NCBI RefSeq assembly: GCF_002159175.1
Contig: NZ_NFGZ01000010.1
Location: 1 to 64,000, forward strand
Source: Flavonifractor sp. An92
Lineage (GTDB): Bacteria > Bacillota > Clostridia > Oscillospirales > Oscillospiraceae
DNA: 64,000 nt
Direction of reading: 5' to 3'
Shown in pieces: positions 17,489 through 26,500 of the stretch; position 1 is the first letter of the stretch; each line of letters starts with the position of its first letter. The notes under the pieces were generated by a model. That model made no database searches. It was not told the origin of the DNA and saw nothing but the letters and a program-made list of their open reading frames with translations. A program made the translations under genes and the position numbers.

Positions 17489-18358
17489 ATGGCACTACAA
17501 GATAAGAAAATCATGCCTCCCCCTTGGCTGGCCCACCGGGAGATCGAGCGATACTCCATTGGCTGGCGCATGGGCTATGGGGAGGATTACATAGACCGAT
17601 TTGGCGATTGGCTGGACACCCTCTCCCCGGATGAGCGGACGGAATACCGCACTCTCTTTCCCGAGCCGGTGACCTGGAAGGGCTGGTGGGATGACGAGGA
17701 CAGCGGCGAGGTGCTGGAGCATGGTGACTTCTTGGTGGATGCGTGGCAGCCGGAGGGCCGGCCAAAGTACACCCGCCAGTGGCTCCAGCAGGAGTTTGCC
17801 GCCGGGCGGAAGCGGGAGCTGTGCCTGTTCTGGGGCCATCAGCTATCCGAGGACGGCCAGCTGACAAAAAGCTGCCTCAGCCAGTGGTGGATGGAGGACT
17901 TCTATACGACGGCTGACTCCTACCTCTGCATGGAGCAGTATATGATGGCTGCCAAGGCCGAGCTGTTCGGCGACAAAGAGAACCGGGACCAGATTTTGAA
18001 ATGCAGCGACCAAAAGCAGATCAAGGCTCTGGGCCGCAAGGTGCGGGGCTTTGAGCAGAAGGTATGGGACAAGTTCAAGTACGCCATTGTGCTGCTTGGC
18101 AACTGGCACAAATTCAGCCAGAACCGCGAACTGCGGGAGTTTCTCCTTTCCACCGGGGACAGCGTGCTGGTGGAGGCCAGCCCCTATGATGCCATCTGGG
18201 GTATCCGCCTCGCGGCCAGCTCCCCGGAGGCCCAGGACCCCATGAAGTGGCGGGGACAAAACCTGCTGGGCTTTGCGCTGATGGAGGTGCGGGACGAGCT
18301 GCGCCGGGTGACACAGAATGAAATGCTTTGCGATTGGAGTATGGTATGGCAACAATGA
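17489..18358 (+). CDS. NADAR-family protein with N-terminal extension
   Basis: A 289-residue protein. Residues about 120-280 are a clear NADAR (YbiA-like) domain: LCLFWGHQ, TKSCLSQWWMEDF, MEQYMMAAKAELFGDKENRD, IKALGRKVRGFEQKVWDKFK, LGNWHKFSQNRELREFLLST, VLVEASPYDAIWGIRLAASS and LLGFALMEVRDELRR. The fold is an N-glycosidase-type pocket. Some members act on riboflavin intermediates and others remove ADP-ribose from guanine bases modified by DarT-like toxins. The first 120 residues (RYSIGWRMGYGEDYIDRFGD, EPVTWKGWWDDED) form a separate domain that I do not recognise. In this array an anti-ADP-ribosylation role is plausible. Confidence 0.85.
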   Translation: MALQDKKIMPPPWLAHREIERYSIGWRMGYGEDYIDRFGDWLDTLSPDERTEYRTLFPEPVTWKGWWDDEDSGEVLEHGDFLVDAWQPEGRPKYTRQWLQQEFAAGRKRELCLFWGHQLSEDGQLTKSCLSQWWMEDFYTTADSYLCMEQYMMAAKAELFGDKENRDQILKCSDQKQIKALGRKVRGFEQKVWDKFKYAIVLLGNWHKFSQNRELREFLLSTGDSVLVEASPYDAIWGIRLAASSPEAQDPMKWRGQNLLGFALMEVRDELRRVTQNEMLCDWSMVWQQ

Positions 18359-18804
18359 AACTCTATGAACTGGTCAACCACTACCACATCGGCACGGAAC
18401 TGACCTGTGCCGAGGCGATGTTCATGGCCTGCAATGAATATTACCATCTGAATTTGTCCGAGGAGACCCGGAAAATGTTCTCCGTCATGGGCCTTGGGAT
18501 GCAGACTGAGCAGTCCTGCTGCGGTGCTTTTACCGTGGCGGTGGGGATCATTGGGCTGATGACCGCAAAAGAAGGTCAGACGGATGTGAGCAACATGGAA
18601 GGCTATGGGATGATTGCTGAATTGACGGACTTCATGCTGGGCTTCTATGGAACGCTCCACTGCGTCGAGCTGCAAAAGCTGGAGATCGTGGGGGTTGAGA
18701 ATCCCTGCCACGCCATTGTGGAGGCGCTGGCCAAAAAGCTGGAGGAACTGCTGGCGGGCCGAAGGATCTTCCGCCCGGTAAACGGAGGACAACTGGGCTG
18801 CTGA
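18346..18804 (+). CDS. C_GCAxxG_C_C-type putative redox protein
   Basis: A 152-residue protein overlapping the NADAR gene by 13 bases; start ATG 18346 has GGAG 7 bases upstream. It fits the C-GCAxxG-C-C pattern with conserved cysteines: ELTCAEAMFMACNEYY, then MGLGMQTEQSCCGAFTVAVG, then TLHCVELQKL and NPCHAIVEALAKKLEELL. The second motif is CCGAFTVAVG rather than the textbook form. These are small helical proteins thought to carry redox-active or metal-binding cysteines, and finding one in an immunity array is unusual. An immunity role is not evident from the sequence. Confidence 0.65.
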   Translation: MATMKLYELVNHYHIGTELTCAEAMFMACNEYYHLNLSEETRKMFSVMGLGMQTEQSCCGAFTVAVGIIGLMTAKEGQTDVSNMEGYGMIAELTDFMLGFYGTLHCVELQKLEIVGVENPCHAIVEALAKKLEELLAGRRIFRPVNGGQLGC

Positions 18805-18827
18805 TGTGCCGGGAAGCGAGGGATTAC

Positions 18828-19556
18828 ATGAAAGACTTTTCCCAATACGGAAACAGACCGGACGACCAGTGGGAGATGCTGCCCTGGATACCCGATCCGC
18901 GTCCGCCCTTCAAAATCTGGGTGAAGCCGGAGCAGATCGCGCCATTCTTTCTCATTCCCCACCACCCCTATGCTATCTCCCTTCTGCTGAAAATCAGCGA
19001 CGGATTCCAGGTAGAAGAATTCTGCCGGCTTGGATTGACCGGAAGCAGCGGAGACTGGGAGCGGCTTGTCCGGGGCGTGATCCGGGAGTTTGAGGAAAAT
19101 AACAGCGGCGTGGATCTGTTTCACTTCGACTCCGACGAAGATGTGTTCTGCGTGTACTCCCAATACATCGACGATTTGATGCTACTGTCCAAAATGATCC
19201 GGGCGGCCTGTGCCGATGAAAAAACGATGCGGACTTATCTTGGCAAGATCGAGTACATCAAGCTCTTTTGGGAGGGCGTACCGGAGGGTGAACCATCGGT
19301 CATCCTCTATGAAGTGGATACCGAAAATGAGCGGCTGTCCCTCCGCTCCATCGACATCTTTGCAGATGGCCGCACCCGTAACATCCCTGACCTTTACGAC
19401 GGCGCCATCGAGATTACGCCGATCCCCACCGTGGAGGAATTGAACGCCCATGTCTGGGGCGAGGAGTTCCACGCCTGCTTGATAGAGAAAGCAGAATTTG
19501 AGGCTATCTGGGAAAGCCGATTTTATAGCGGATCGTTTTTGAAAAGCGAGGAATGA
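18828..19556 (+). CDS. Imm51 domain fused to DUF6881
   Basis: A 242-residue protein; I start at ATG 18828 (GCGAGGG upstream), although ATG 18804 is possible. Residues about 30-145 match Imm51: a beta start (FKIWVKPEQIAPFFLI), GSSGDWERLVRGVIREFEEN, LFHFDSDEDVFCVYSQYIDD and LLSKMIRAACADEKTMRTYL. Residues about 148-235 match DUF6881: IEYIKLFWEGVPEGEPSVIL, IDIFADGRTRN and TVEELNAHVWGEEFHACLIE ending EAIW. The fusion joins two immunity-type domains in one chain. The final bases overlap the next gene's possible start. Confidence 0.75.
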   Translation: MKDFSQYGNRPDDQWEMLPWIPDPRPPFKIWVKPEQIAPFFLIPHHPYAISLLLKISDGFQVEEFCRLGLTGSSGDWERLVRGVIREFEENNSGVDLFHFDSDEDVFCVYSQYIDDLMLLSKMIRAACADEKTMRTYLGKIEYIKLFWEGVPEGEPSVILYEVDTENERLSLRSIDIFADGRTRNIPDLYDGAIEITPIPTVEELNAHVWGEEFHACLIEKAEFEAIWESRFYSGSFLKSEE

Positions 19557-19558
19557 AA

Positions 19559-20248
19559 ATGGTTGAGATCAATCGCGTCTGGCTCAATGTGGATACAGAC
19601 ACCAACAAAATCACACTATTCGGCCGCCCCCGTGTATCCATCCATGTGAATGAGTATATTTGGAGTTTGATCGAAGAACATATCGTGAAGCCCCATAAGC
19701 TCATGCGCAGTGAAAAGCACAAGTATCTGCTGAAAATTGCCTTTGGCCGATTTGATCCGGTGCGGCACCGATATTATCCGCTTTCCCCGTACAACGGGCA
19801 GCTTCGGGAAGGCGTCAAGCCGGACAGCGCAAACGGATGGTATCCCCGTGAGGACTTTGCAGACGCTGCGGAACGCGCCACCTGGTTCTCTCCCGATAAA
19901 ATCTGGACAAACTGCGGCAACAAGGTTCTGGATGTGAATGTTGATGCCACCAATGTGAACGAGAGCATCACCCCCAGAGAATACGCAGACTTGCTGTTCG
20001 ATGGGATTGGGGCAGCCTTGGTGTTTAACTTCAAAAGGCTCAAGCGCGAGGAGTTTGATGGGCTGAAACCCAAGATCAACTGGAGCATGGTAGAGAGTTT
20101 TCCCTTTCCCGCACCCTTTGAGGATCAGCAATACATTGGGGATGAAGGCAAAATTCATGTGTATTCCTGGGATGGCCGGCAGGAAACGAACCTTGTAGGC
20201 CCTTATTCTGTGCGGAATTTATATCTGGACCATTTCGGAAAATTGTGA
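19559..20248 (+). CDS. Unrecognised 229-residue array protein
   Basis: The start ATG 19559 has GCGAGG 8 bases upstream; ATG 19553 overlaps the previous stop and is an alternative. Segments are VWLNVDTDTNKITLFGRPRV, FGRFDPVRHRYYPLSPYNGQ, ATWFSPDKIWTNCGNKVLDV and a C-terminal beta part. There is no membrane segment or cysteine motif. Composition is more AT-rich than the neighbours. No family is recognised. Confidence 0.5.
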   Translation: MVEINRVWLNVDTDTNKITLFGRPRVSIHVNEYIWSLIEEHIVKPHKLMRSEKHKYLLKIAFGRFDPVRHRYYPLSPYNGQLREGVKPDSANGWYPREDFADAAERATWFSPDKIWTNCGNKVLDVNVDATNVNESITPREYADLLFDGIGAALVFNFKRLKREEFDGLKPKINWSMVESFPFPAPFEDQQYIGDEGKIHVYSWDGRQETNLVGPYSVRNLYLDHFGKL

Positions 20249-20257
20249 GGTGAGCAC

Positions 20258-20923
20258 ATGGCAAAGGGCATTCGTGAACGCCTGCTGGAGCAGGCAATAA
20301 AGTTCCATCAATGGCAGGAAGCCACTTATCCTGGCAAAACCAGCGAGGAACTCGGCGGTGAGTGGGAAGTCGATTATCCATACTGGAATGATACTTACAG
20401 TGCCTTTTGCTATGTGTTGACCCAAATGGATGCAGAAACGGCAGACAGCGTCCTACTGGATGAGATGGTCTATCTGATCGCCAGGGACAACGAAGCGGAG
20501 GGGGTTATACAGGAGACCACTTCCCATCCCCAATGGTTCGAGTGCCTCTGCCACAGGGCCGCAGCCTCCAATGAGAGTGAGGCCAAGTGGCAGTTTGCCG
20601 CGTATCTGCCCGAATGTCCGTGCAGTCAGGAAGTCAAAGACATGATCCTGGACTTCGCAAAGGATCCCAATGAATATGTGAGCCGGCGGGCTCTTTTGGC
20701 GATGCCCGCTCTGCGGCCTGACTGTGTGGAACAGTTCGCTCCGCTGTTCTGGGAGCGGAACCGTTATTCCCTCGAATTACAGGAATACCAGCGGATCGCT
20801 GTTCTGGTCTCTCTGGACGCCATCCATTCCAGCTTGCTTCCGCAATACTTGGAGCAGGCCAAGCAGGATGGCAGGCGCTATCTGCTGGAACACGCTGAAA
20901 GGATCGAAGGAGGACTACTGTGA
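20258..20923 (+). CDS. HEAT-like repeat array protein
   Basis: A 221-residue helical protein; AGGTG precedes ATG 20258. The C-terminal half shows HEAT-type repeats: VKDMILDFAKDPNEYVSRRA, LLAMPALRPDCVEQFAPLFW and EYQRIAVLVSLDAIHSSLL. The N-terminus (ERLLEQAIKFHQWQEATYPG) is typical of small HEAT proteins in immunity gene sets. It likely works by protein binding. It overlaps the next gene by 4 bases (GTGA). Confidence 0.65.
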   Translation: MAKGIRERLLEQAIKFHQWQEATYPGKTSEELGGEWEVDYPYWNDTYSAFCYVLTQMDAETADSVLLDEMVYLIARDNEAEGVIQETTSHPQWFECLCHRAAASNESEAKWQFAAYLPECPCSQEVKDMILDFAKDPNEYVSRRALLAMPALRPDCVEQFAPLFWERNRYSLELQEYQRIAVLVSLDAIHSSLLPQYLEQAKQDGRRYLLEHAERIEGGLL

Positions 20924-21888
20924 ACGAAAAACTATCCCGCACCCAATTCAATCAACTGGAAACCACCGAGAAGCAGGTGCTGATGGAACGCCTGGCTGCT
21001 CGTTATAATATGACCTTTCTCGGTCTACATACCTTTGATCGCTGGGGCCAGAACTGTACCACCGGTCTATTCGAGAAAGATGGCCGGGAGTTTGTCTTTG
21101 TTCCCGGCGATACTGTCACCCTGGGCTGGGAACGGTTCGCCATAGGGCTCAGTCAGGACAGCCGAGAGGAACTGGACTATTTGTTCCAGGAATGGGAGAT
21201 GGAACAGGACCCGGAGGAGATGATCCGGGAAAGCATGGCTCCCGTTCGGCAGGCAACCATTGGCCCTATGCTGGTGGGCCGTGAGCTGGAGGAGCTCTGC
21301 TGGGAGCCGGTCAAGATGGGTGATCCCAGACTAACTGCCCACCCCGACTGGCTGAAGAAGTTCCGGGATTTTGCCTGGAGCGACCTTGACAGCCTTACTA
21401 TGCACCAGTCAGCCCGCATTGAGCGGACGGAAAAGGGCTTTCAGATCTGTATCTATAACCGCACTGATTACGATGAACTTCTTGCCGGGCTTGAAAAGCA
21501 GGGGCTCTCACTGCCTACGGTAGACGAGTGGGCCTATCTATGCGGCGGCGGGTGCCGCACCCTGTTCCCCTGGGGGGATGGAATGGACTACTCCATGCAC
21601 CTGCATCACTTTGAAAGCCCGGAGGATGAGGACAAGCCCTTCGATATGGAGGAACCCAACTTCTTCGGCCTGTCCATCGCCTATGACCCCTATATGCGGG
21701 AGGTTGTGAAGGCTGAGCAGTTTACCACCTGCGGAGGTGATGGCGGGCGCAGCATCTGCGGCGGACTTGGAATTTTCCTCGGTTTCCTGCCCTGTTCGCC
21801 CCACTGCAAGCCGGAAGTGCAGGAGGACAAGGAACTGAACGGCGACTATGACTTCTACCGGCCTATTATCCGGGTGGATGTAATTTGA
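20920..21888 (+). CDS. FGE-sulfatase (SUMF1)-like domain protein
   Basis: A 322-residue protein with a GTG start overlapping the previous stop and AAGGAGG upstream. Residues about 185-320 resemble the formylglycine-generating-enzyme fold: LSLPTVDEWAYLCGGGCRTL, FPWGDGMDYSMHL, NFFGLSIAYDPYMREVVKAE, a GGDGG turn and RPIIRVDVI at the end. The canonical copper-binding Cys pair is not evident, so this is probably a fold relative rather than an active sulfatase maturase. The N-terminal 180 residues (FVFVPGDTVTLGW) match hypothetical Firmicute proteins with the same C-terminus. Its role in this array is unknown. Confidence 0.7.
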   Translation: MNEKLSRTQFNQLETTEKQVLMERLAARYNMTFLGLHTFDRWGQNCTTGLFEKDGREFVFVPGDTVTLGWERFAIGLSQDSREELDYLFQEWEMEQDPEEMIRESMAPVRQATIGPMLVGRELEELCWEPVKMGDPRLTAHPDWLKKFRDFAWSDLDSLTMHQSARIERTEKGFQICIYNRTDYDELLAGLEKQGLSLPTVDEWAYLCGGGCRTLFPWGDGMDYSMHLHHFESPEDEDKPFDMEEPNFFGLSIAYDPYMREVVKAEQFTTCGGDGGRSICGGLGIFLGFLPCSPHCKPEVQEDKELNGDYDFYRPIIRVDVI

Positions 21889-21904
21889 GAATGCGGAGGG
21901 CACC

Positions 21905-22474
21905 ATGAGAGAAACAACACCCGATCTCACAAGGATCAGCAAGTATATCAGCTTGATCCTTCGGCACAAGCCGGAGGTTATTGGAATCCAGTTGGATACC
22001 CACGGCTGGGCGGATGTCAATGCGCTGCTGGCGGGTATCAGCAGGAAATACCCCATCAACCGGGACATTCTGGAGGAAATCGTGCGGAGTGATAAAAAGC
22101 AGCGATATTCCTTCAGCGAGGATGGGACAAAAATTAGGGCCAATCAGGGGCACTCCATCCAGGTAGATGTGGAACTGACCTTGACCGAGCCGCCGGAGAT
22201 GCTGTACCACGGAACAGCCCGGCGGTTTGCCGCCTCCATCGAGGCCCAAGGACTGCTCTCCGGGAGCCGTCTGTATGTCCACCTTTCACCGGACCAGGAA
22301 ACAGCGGAGAAAGTTGGGCGCCGGCATGGAGAACCTGTGATCTACCTGGTGGATGCCGGCCAGATGCACCGGGACGGATATTGCTTTTATTTGTCCGCCA
22401 ATGGAGTCTGGCTGACAAAGGTGGTTCCTGCGACCTACCTGAAACGCTTGGAGGATAGATTGACACCGAATTGA
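21905..22474 (+). CDS. kptA: RNA 2'-phosphotransferase, Tpt1/KptA family
   Basis: A 189-residue protein. KptA removes an internal RNA 2'-phosphate, using NAD+ through a 2'-phospho-ADP-ribosyl intermediate. The family order is intact: RISKYISLILRHKPEVIGIQ with the catalytic Arg-His pair near residues 20-21, HGWADVNALLAGI, a winged-helix stretch ending in a conserved Arg in KIRANQGHS, then LYHGTARRF, LYVHLSPDQETAEKVGRRHG and YCFYLSANGVWLTKVVPATY. GGAGG lies upstream. Most bacteria have no tRNA-splicing 2'-phosphate, so bacterial KptA has no settled role. Here it lies inside an immunity array. Confidence 0.92.
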   Translation: MRETTPDLTRISKYISLILRHKPEVIGIQLDTHGWADVNALLAGISRKYPINRDILEEIVRSDKKQRYSFSEDGTKIRANQGHSIQVDVELTLTEPPEMLYHGTARRFAASIEAQGLLSGSRLYVHLSPDQETAEKVGRRHGEPVIYLVDAGQMHRDGYCFYLSANGVWLTKVVPATYLKRLEDRLTPN

Positions 22475-22601
22475 CCTATCCAACCGTTATGATTGTAGAA
22501 AGTAATTTGCAGCCGGAGGGAGAAGGAAAGCCTGGGCACCCGGCTGTGGGGCCGGTGTGGAACCTATTACTTACAGAAAAAAGGCTGAAGGAGGCGTCAA
22601 A

Positions 22602-23450
22602 ATGGATGCCGTGAAACTTCCCAAGAAAGTCCGTATGGTCTGCTATGAGATCATGGATGGCAAAGAAGAAGCCTTGGACACCCTGGAATCCTTTGCTGAT
22701 AAATACCCCCATCAGGTAGCAGCGGTCAAGGCCGAGGCCGCATATTTCAACCTGGACTATGAAAAGGCTCTGGCTTTGGATCTGACCATCCTTCCCTGGC
22801 TGGAGGAGTGGTATTACAGCAATGTGAGCGATGAACACATGATCGCCATGACGGTGGCCGCCATCCAGCTCCACCGGGAGCAGGAACTGATTGAGGCGCT
22901 GACGAAGGAACAGACGCGCATCCGGGCTGAGAACGGCCTCCCCCAGCGGGATCGGTTCTGTGACATCCTGATGGACTACCTCAAACGGGGCCTTATGCCC
23001 TTTGCGGACAACGACAAGAACTACCCCTACCATGAACCGGGGGAACCGCAGACAAAGGAGCAGCTCTGGGCAAAGCTGGTGGAACAGAATAAGAAGCACT
23101 CGCCAGACGATCCCGATGCCAGGCGGAAGCTCTATAACCACTGCTGTATGTTCGGAACCGCCATGGATGCCGTAGATCTCTTTGAGGAGATTCAAGGCGT
23201 GCCCATGGCTGACTCCTCCTATCGGGACGCAATCGCCCGCTATCTCTATTTAGGCGAACGGGAGAAGGCGCTCCAGACAGCGGAGCGGTTGGCAACATCG
23301 CGGCTGTGGGCGGTTGCCGGGCCGACGCAGGTGCGCCCCATGTCCTTCTTTGAGGACCCGAACCTGCGGGAGTTTTTGCTGGAACCGGAATCCCTCCGGC
23401 GCATCCGGGAAGCTGCCTTCATTGATGACGGAAGCTTGATCCGCAAGTAA
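22602..23450 (+). CDS. TPR-like helical array protein
   Basis: A 282-residue protein; ATG 22602 has GAAGGAGG 9 bases upstream. It is helical and repeat-like: EALDTLESFADKYPHQVAAV, EAAYFNLDYEKALALDLTIL, RKLYNHCCMFGTAMDAVDLF and RYLYLGEREKALQTAERLA. The YLGEREKAL segment is a typical TPR half. There are no catalytic motifs. It is probably a binding protein. A coding remnant lies between it and the giant gene. Confidence 0.6.
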   Translation: MDAVKLPKKVRMVCYEIMDGKEEALDTLESFADKYPHQVAAVKAEAAYFNLDYEKALALDLTILPWLEEWYYSNVSDEHMIAMTVAAIQLHREQELIEALTKEQTRIRAENGLPQRDRFCDILMDYLKRGLMPFADNDKNYPYHEPGEPQTKEQLWAKLVEQNKKHSPDDPDARRKLYNHCCMFGTAMDAVDLFEEIQGVPMADSSYRDAIARYLYLGEREKALQTAERLATSRLWAVAGPTQVRPMSFFEDPNLREFLLEPESLRRIREAAFIDDGSLIRK

Positions 23451-23455
23451 ATTGC

Positions 23456-23572
23456 TTGGAATTGGAGGGGCTGGAGCTTCATTAGGACGGCAAATCCTAT
23501 TCCAACGATTATTTTGAGAGCCTGCACTATGACTTCATCAGCCGTTGTGACGGAGATGAGTGGCCGGAATAA
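23456..23572 (+). pseudogene. Remnant of a lost array gene
   Basis: The 137-base gap before the giant gene still reads as protein in one frame: LELEGLELH, TAG at 23483, then DGKSYSNDYFESLHYDFISR, CDGDEWPE and TAA 23570. It has no start or ribosome binding site. It looks like the 3' end of a deleted immunity gene, with one nonsense codon. Confidence 0.45.
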
Positions 23573-23587
23573 AAGGAGGCGTGACAG

Positions 23588-26500
23588 ATGTATATCGACA
23601 AATACTGGGGCAACTTTATCGGAGGCTCGGATGACAGCCTGAACCTTGTGGCATTTTTGGAAGACCTGAAGAAAGAGGAGATCCCCCTCAGCGAGATTTT
23701 TGCCAAGATAGGGCTGGACAAGCAGAACTGGGACTTCCGCCAGACCGTAAAGTATTTGGAGTTTACACACTCCGATGGCGTGGAGATGGACTTTCACTTC
23801 GCCATTGATGTGGTCACCGACCTGGCCGCCATCCTGCTGGAGTGCAGCGTCAGCGGCAGTGTGAACCTCCAGGATCTGGACGAGTACAACACCCCCTCCC
23901 GCCGCATCCGCATCACCGCCACGCCAGAGGAGCATGACGCCATGAACAAGGCCCTGGCGGATTTTGCCCAGAATCCGCTGGAATATGACCTCAGTGAGAT
24001 GATGGACGATGAGGAGATCCAGGAGATGGCTCGGGATGTGGAGGCGCTGCGGAAGGAGCTGTACGAGGCCGCTGGCCGCAACCGAGACTACTATGTAAAG
24101 GCAGAGGACATGAAGAATCTGCTCCCCGACTGGGAGGAAGCCAGTGGCTGTATCGCCACCAACCGCATCACGGTGGAGGGCTGCAAGGTTGGCTACTGCT
24201 ACCGGGAGAAGCCGGACGGCGACTGGGACAGCGGCTGGCGCTTCACCGCCGGTGATGAGAGCGAGGAGTACATGGACGATCCTAACAACGCCGGGATCTA
24301 CGGCCTCAACACCATCTGCAACGACGATCCCGACATCATTCCTCTGCTGAACACCCCCGCCCCCTGCGCCTTTGAGCGGGATGAGAATGGCGTGTTCCAG
24401 CAAATCAAAGACTGGAAACCGGATGAGGACGAGGAGGACCCGGATATGGACATTTTGAAGCAGTGCCAGAAGTGGCATGAAAAGGGCCAATATCAGAAAA
24501 TCATTGACGCGCTGGAGGCCATCCCTGCTGGGGAGCGTACCCCGGAGATGGACAGCGAACTGGCCCGCGCCTATAACAATCTGGCAGACCCATATAAGCC
24601 AGGCGGCAAAGAGATGCTCAAAAAGGCCATCGCTCTGCTCAAGCCCCATGAGGAATACTTTGCGGAAGACCACTGCTGGAACTTCCGTATGGGATATTCC
24701 TATTACTTTCTGGACCAGGAGGGCCGGGCATTGCCGTATTTCCGCAAGGCACTGGAGAAACTTCCTGGAGACGAGGACACCCAAAAACTCATTGATGACT
24801 GCGAGCACCGCATTTCTCTGCCACAGTTCTCGGAGTGCTTCCGGGAACGGACAGAGGACTGGTGGGAAACCTTTGCCGAGATGGAAGCGGAGCTGCGCCA
24901 GATGATGGACGACGACAAAGACCACACCCGCGGCGCCGAAATCGTGGCCCAAATGGAAGGAGCTTTGAACCAGGCGTTTGACGAAATCTCCTTCGAGATG
25001 GGCTTCAATGGCGAAAAGCATGAGTTGATCCTCACCCCGGAGGGTGACAAGGTCAAGCTGTTTGAGCTGATTTACTTCCAGAAGCACGCCCCCAAGGAGG
25101 TGCTGGAGCACTGGAACATCCTGGTGGGCCGTCAGCCCATCCGAAACATCGGCCTTCGCACCGACGATGGCTGGGACATCTCTGGGGAGGATGTGCAGAT
25201 TTGGCTGGAGCAGCAGGGCAAAAACAGTTTCGCCCTCTCCGCCTACTGCGAAAAGCTGCTGCCCATGCTGGAGGAAGAAGAAGGCCGGGCCTGGTGGATG
25301 CTCACCACCCTCACCGACCAGGTGTTGGGCGAGATCCCCCACATGAGATACATAGACAGCTTTGATGTACTGGAGGCCCCCAGGGCAGAGCCGTCCATCC
25401 CCATGTCCCAGCTGCCGGACAAGCTGAAGGAAAAGGGAGCGAATCTCTCCACTGACCCGGAAGCCTATCTGAACAGCTACCTCGGCTACAAAATGGAACC
25501 CAACAAGGACCCGGATGCCGATTGGCGGCTGGATGTGATGGTCGGCTCCACCAACTGCGTGCCGCTCATCAACGGCTATCTGGATGCCGACAATGACTTC
25601 ATGGACGCTCTCCATGCCGACGGCGCGGTGGCGGGCTTCTTCTGCTATCCTCTGGATACTCTGCGGGAGGAGGAAGGAACGGATAAGATTTTCGACTTCC
25701 GGGACAAGCTGGAAGAAGTGTTCACCACCGGCGACGGCCCGGAGGTTCTCACCCTCATCGGCGGAGCCACCGGCCTTTTCTGCGGCTATGTGGACTTCAT
25801 CGCCTGGGACATCCGAACGGTGCTCCAGATGGCAAAGAAGTTCTTCGAGGACAGTGAGATCCCATGGGCCAGCTTCCACACTTTCCGCCGGGAGGCAGGC
25901 ACAGTGAACCTGAAAACGCCGTCCGAGGAGGAACCGGACGATGAGGATCAGGTCCCCGAGCTGGACGAGACGCTGAAGGGCATGGACTATATCCCTTACA
26001 CCCCGCAGAACGAAGAAGAATTCTTCCACCAGCTGGAGCAGTGGAACGACGAGGACGAGTACACCCGCTGCATCCAGGCCTTGAATGCCATCCCGGAGGA
26101 TTGGCGGAACTACCGCATTGCCTACGCCATGGCACGGGCGCTGGAGAACTATGCCATCATTGGGGACCACGACGAGGGTACTCCTAACTATAAGGGAGAT
26201 AAGGCCCTGCGCCGAGCCATCGAGGTGCTGGAGTCCGTCCGGGAGGAAGGACAGGATAAGGCCCAATGGAATATGCGGATGGCGTATGCCTATCAGTATC
26301 TCTATGGTCAGGAGGAAAAGGCCATCCCCTACGCCCAGCGGTGGGCGGAGCTGGATCCGGAAGACGAGGATGCCCCGATAGTGATTCAGGAGTGCCAGAA
26401 AGAGATCGCAAAGCGGGCCGAGGCAGAGGCCGAGGACGAGAGTGACCACACAGGCGTCTTCACCGGCTTTGTGCTGCTGTCCAAGGCAGAATGGGATAAA

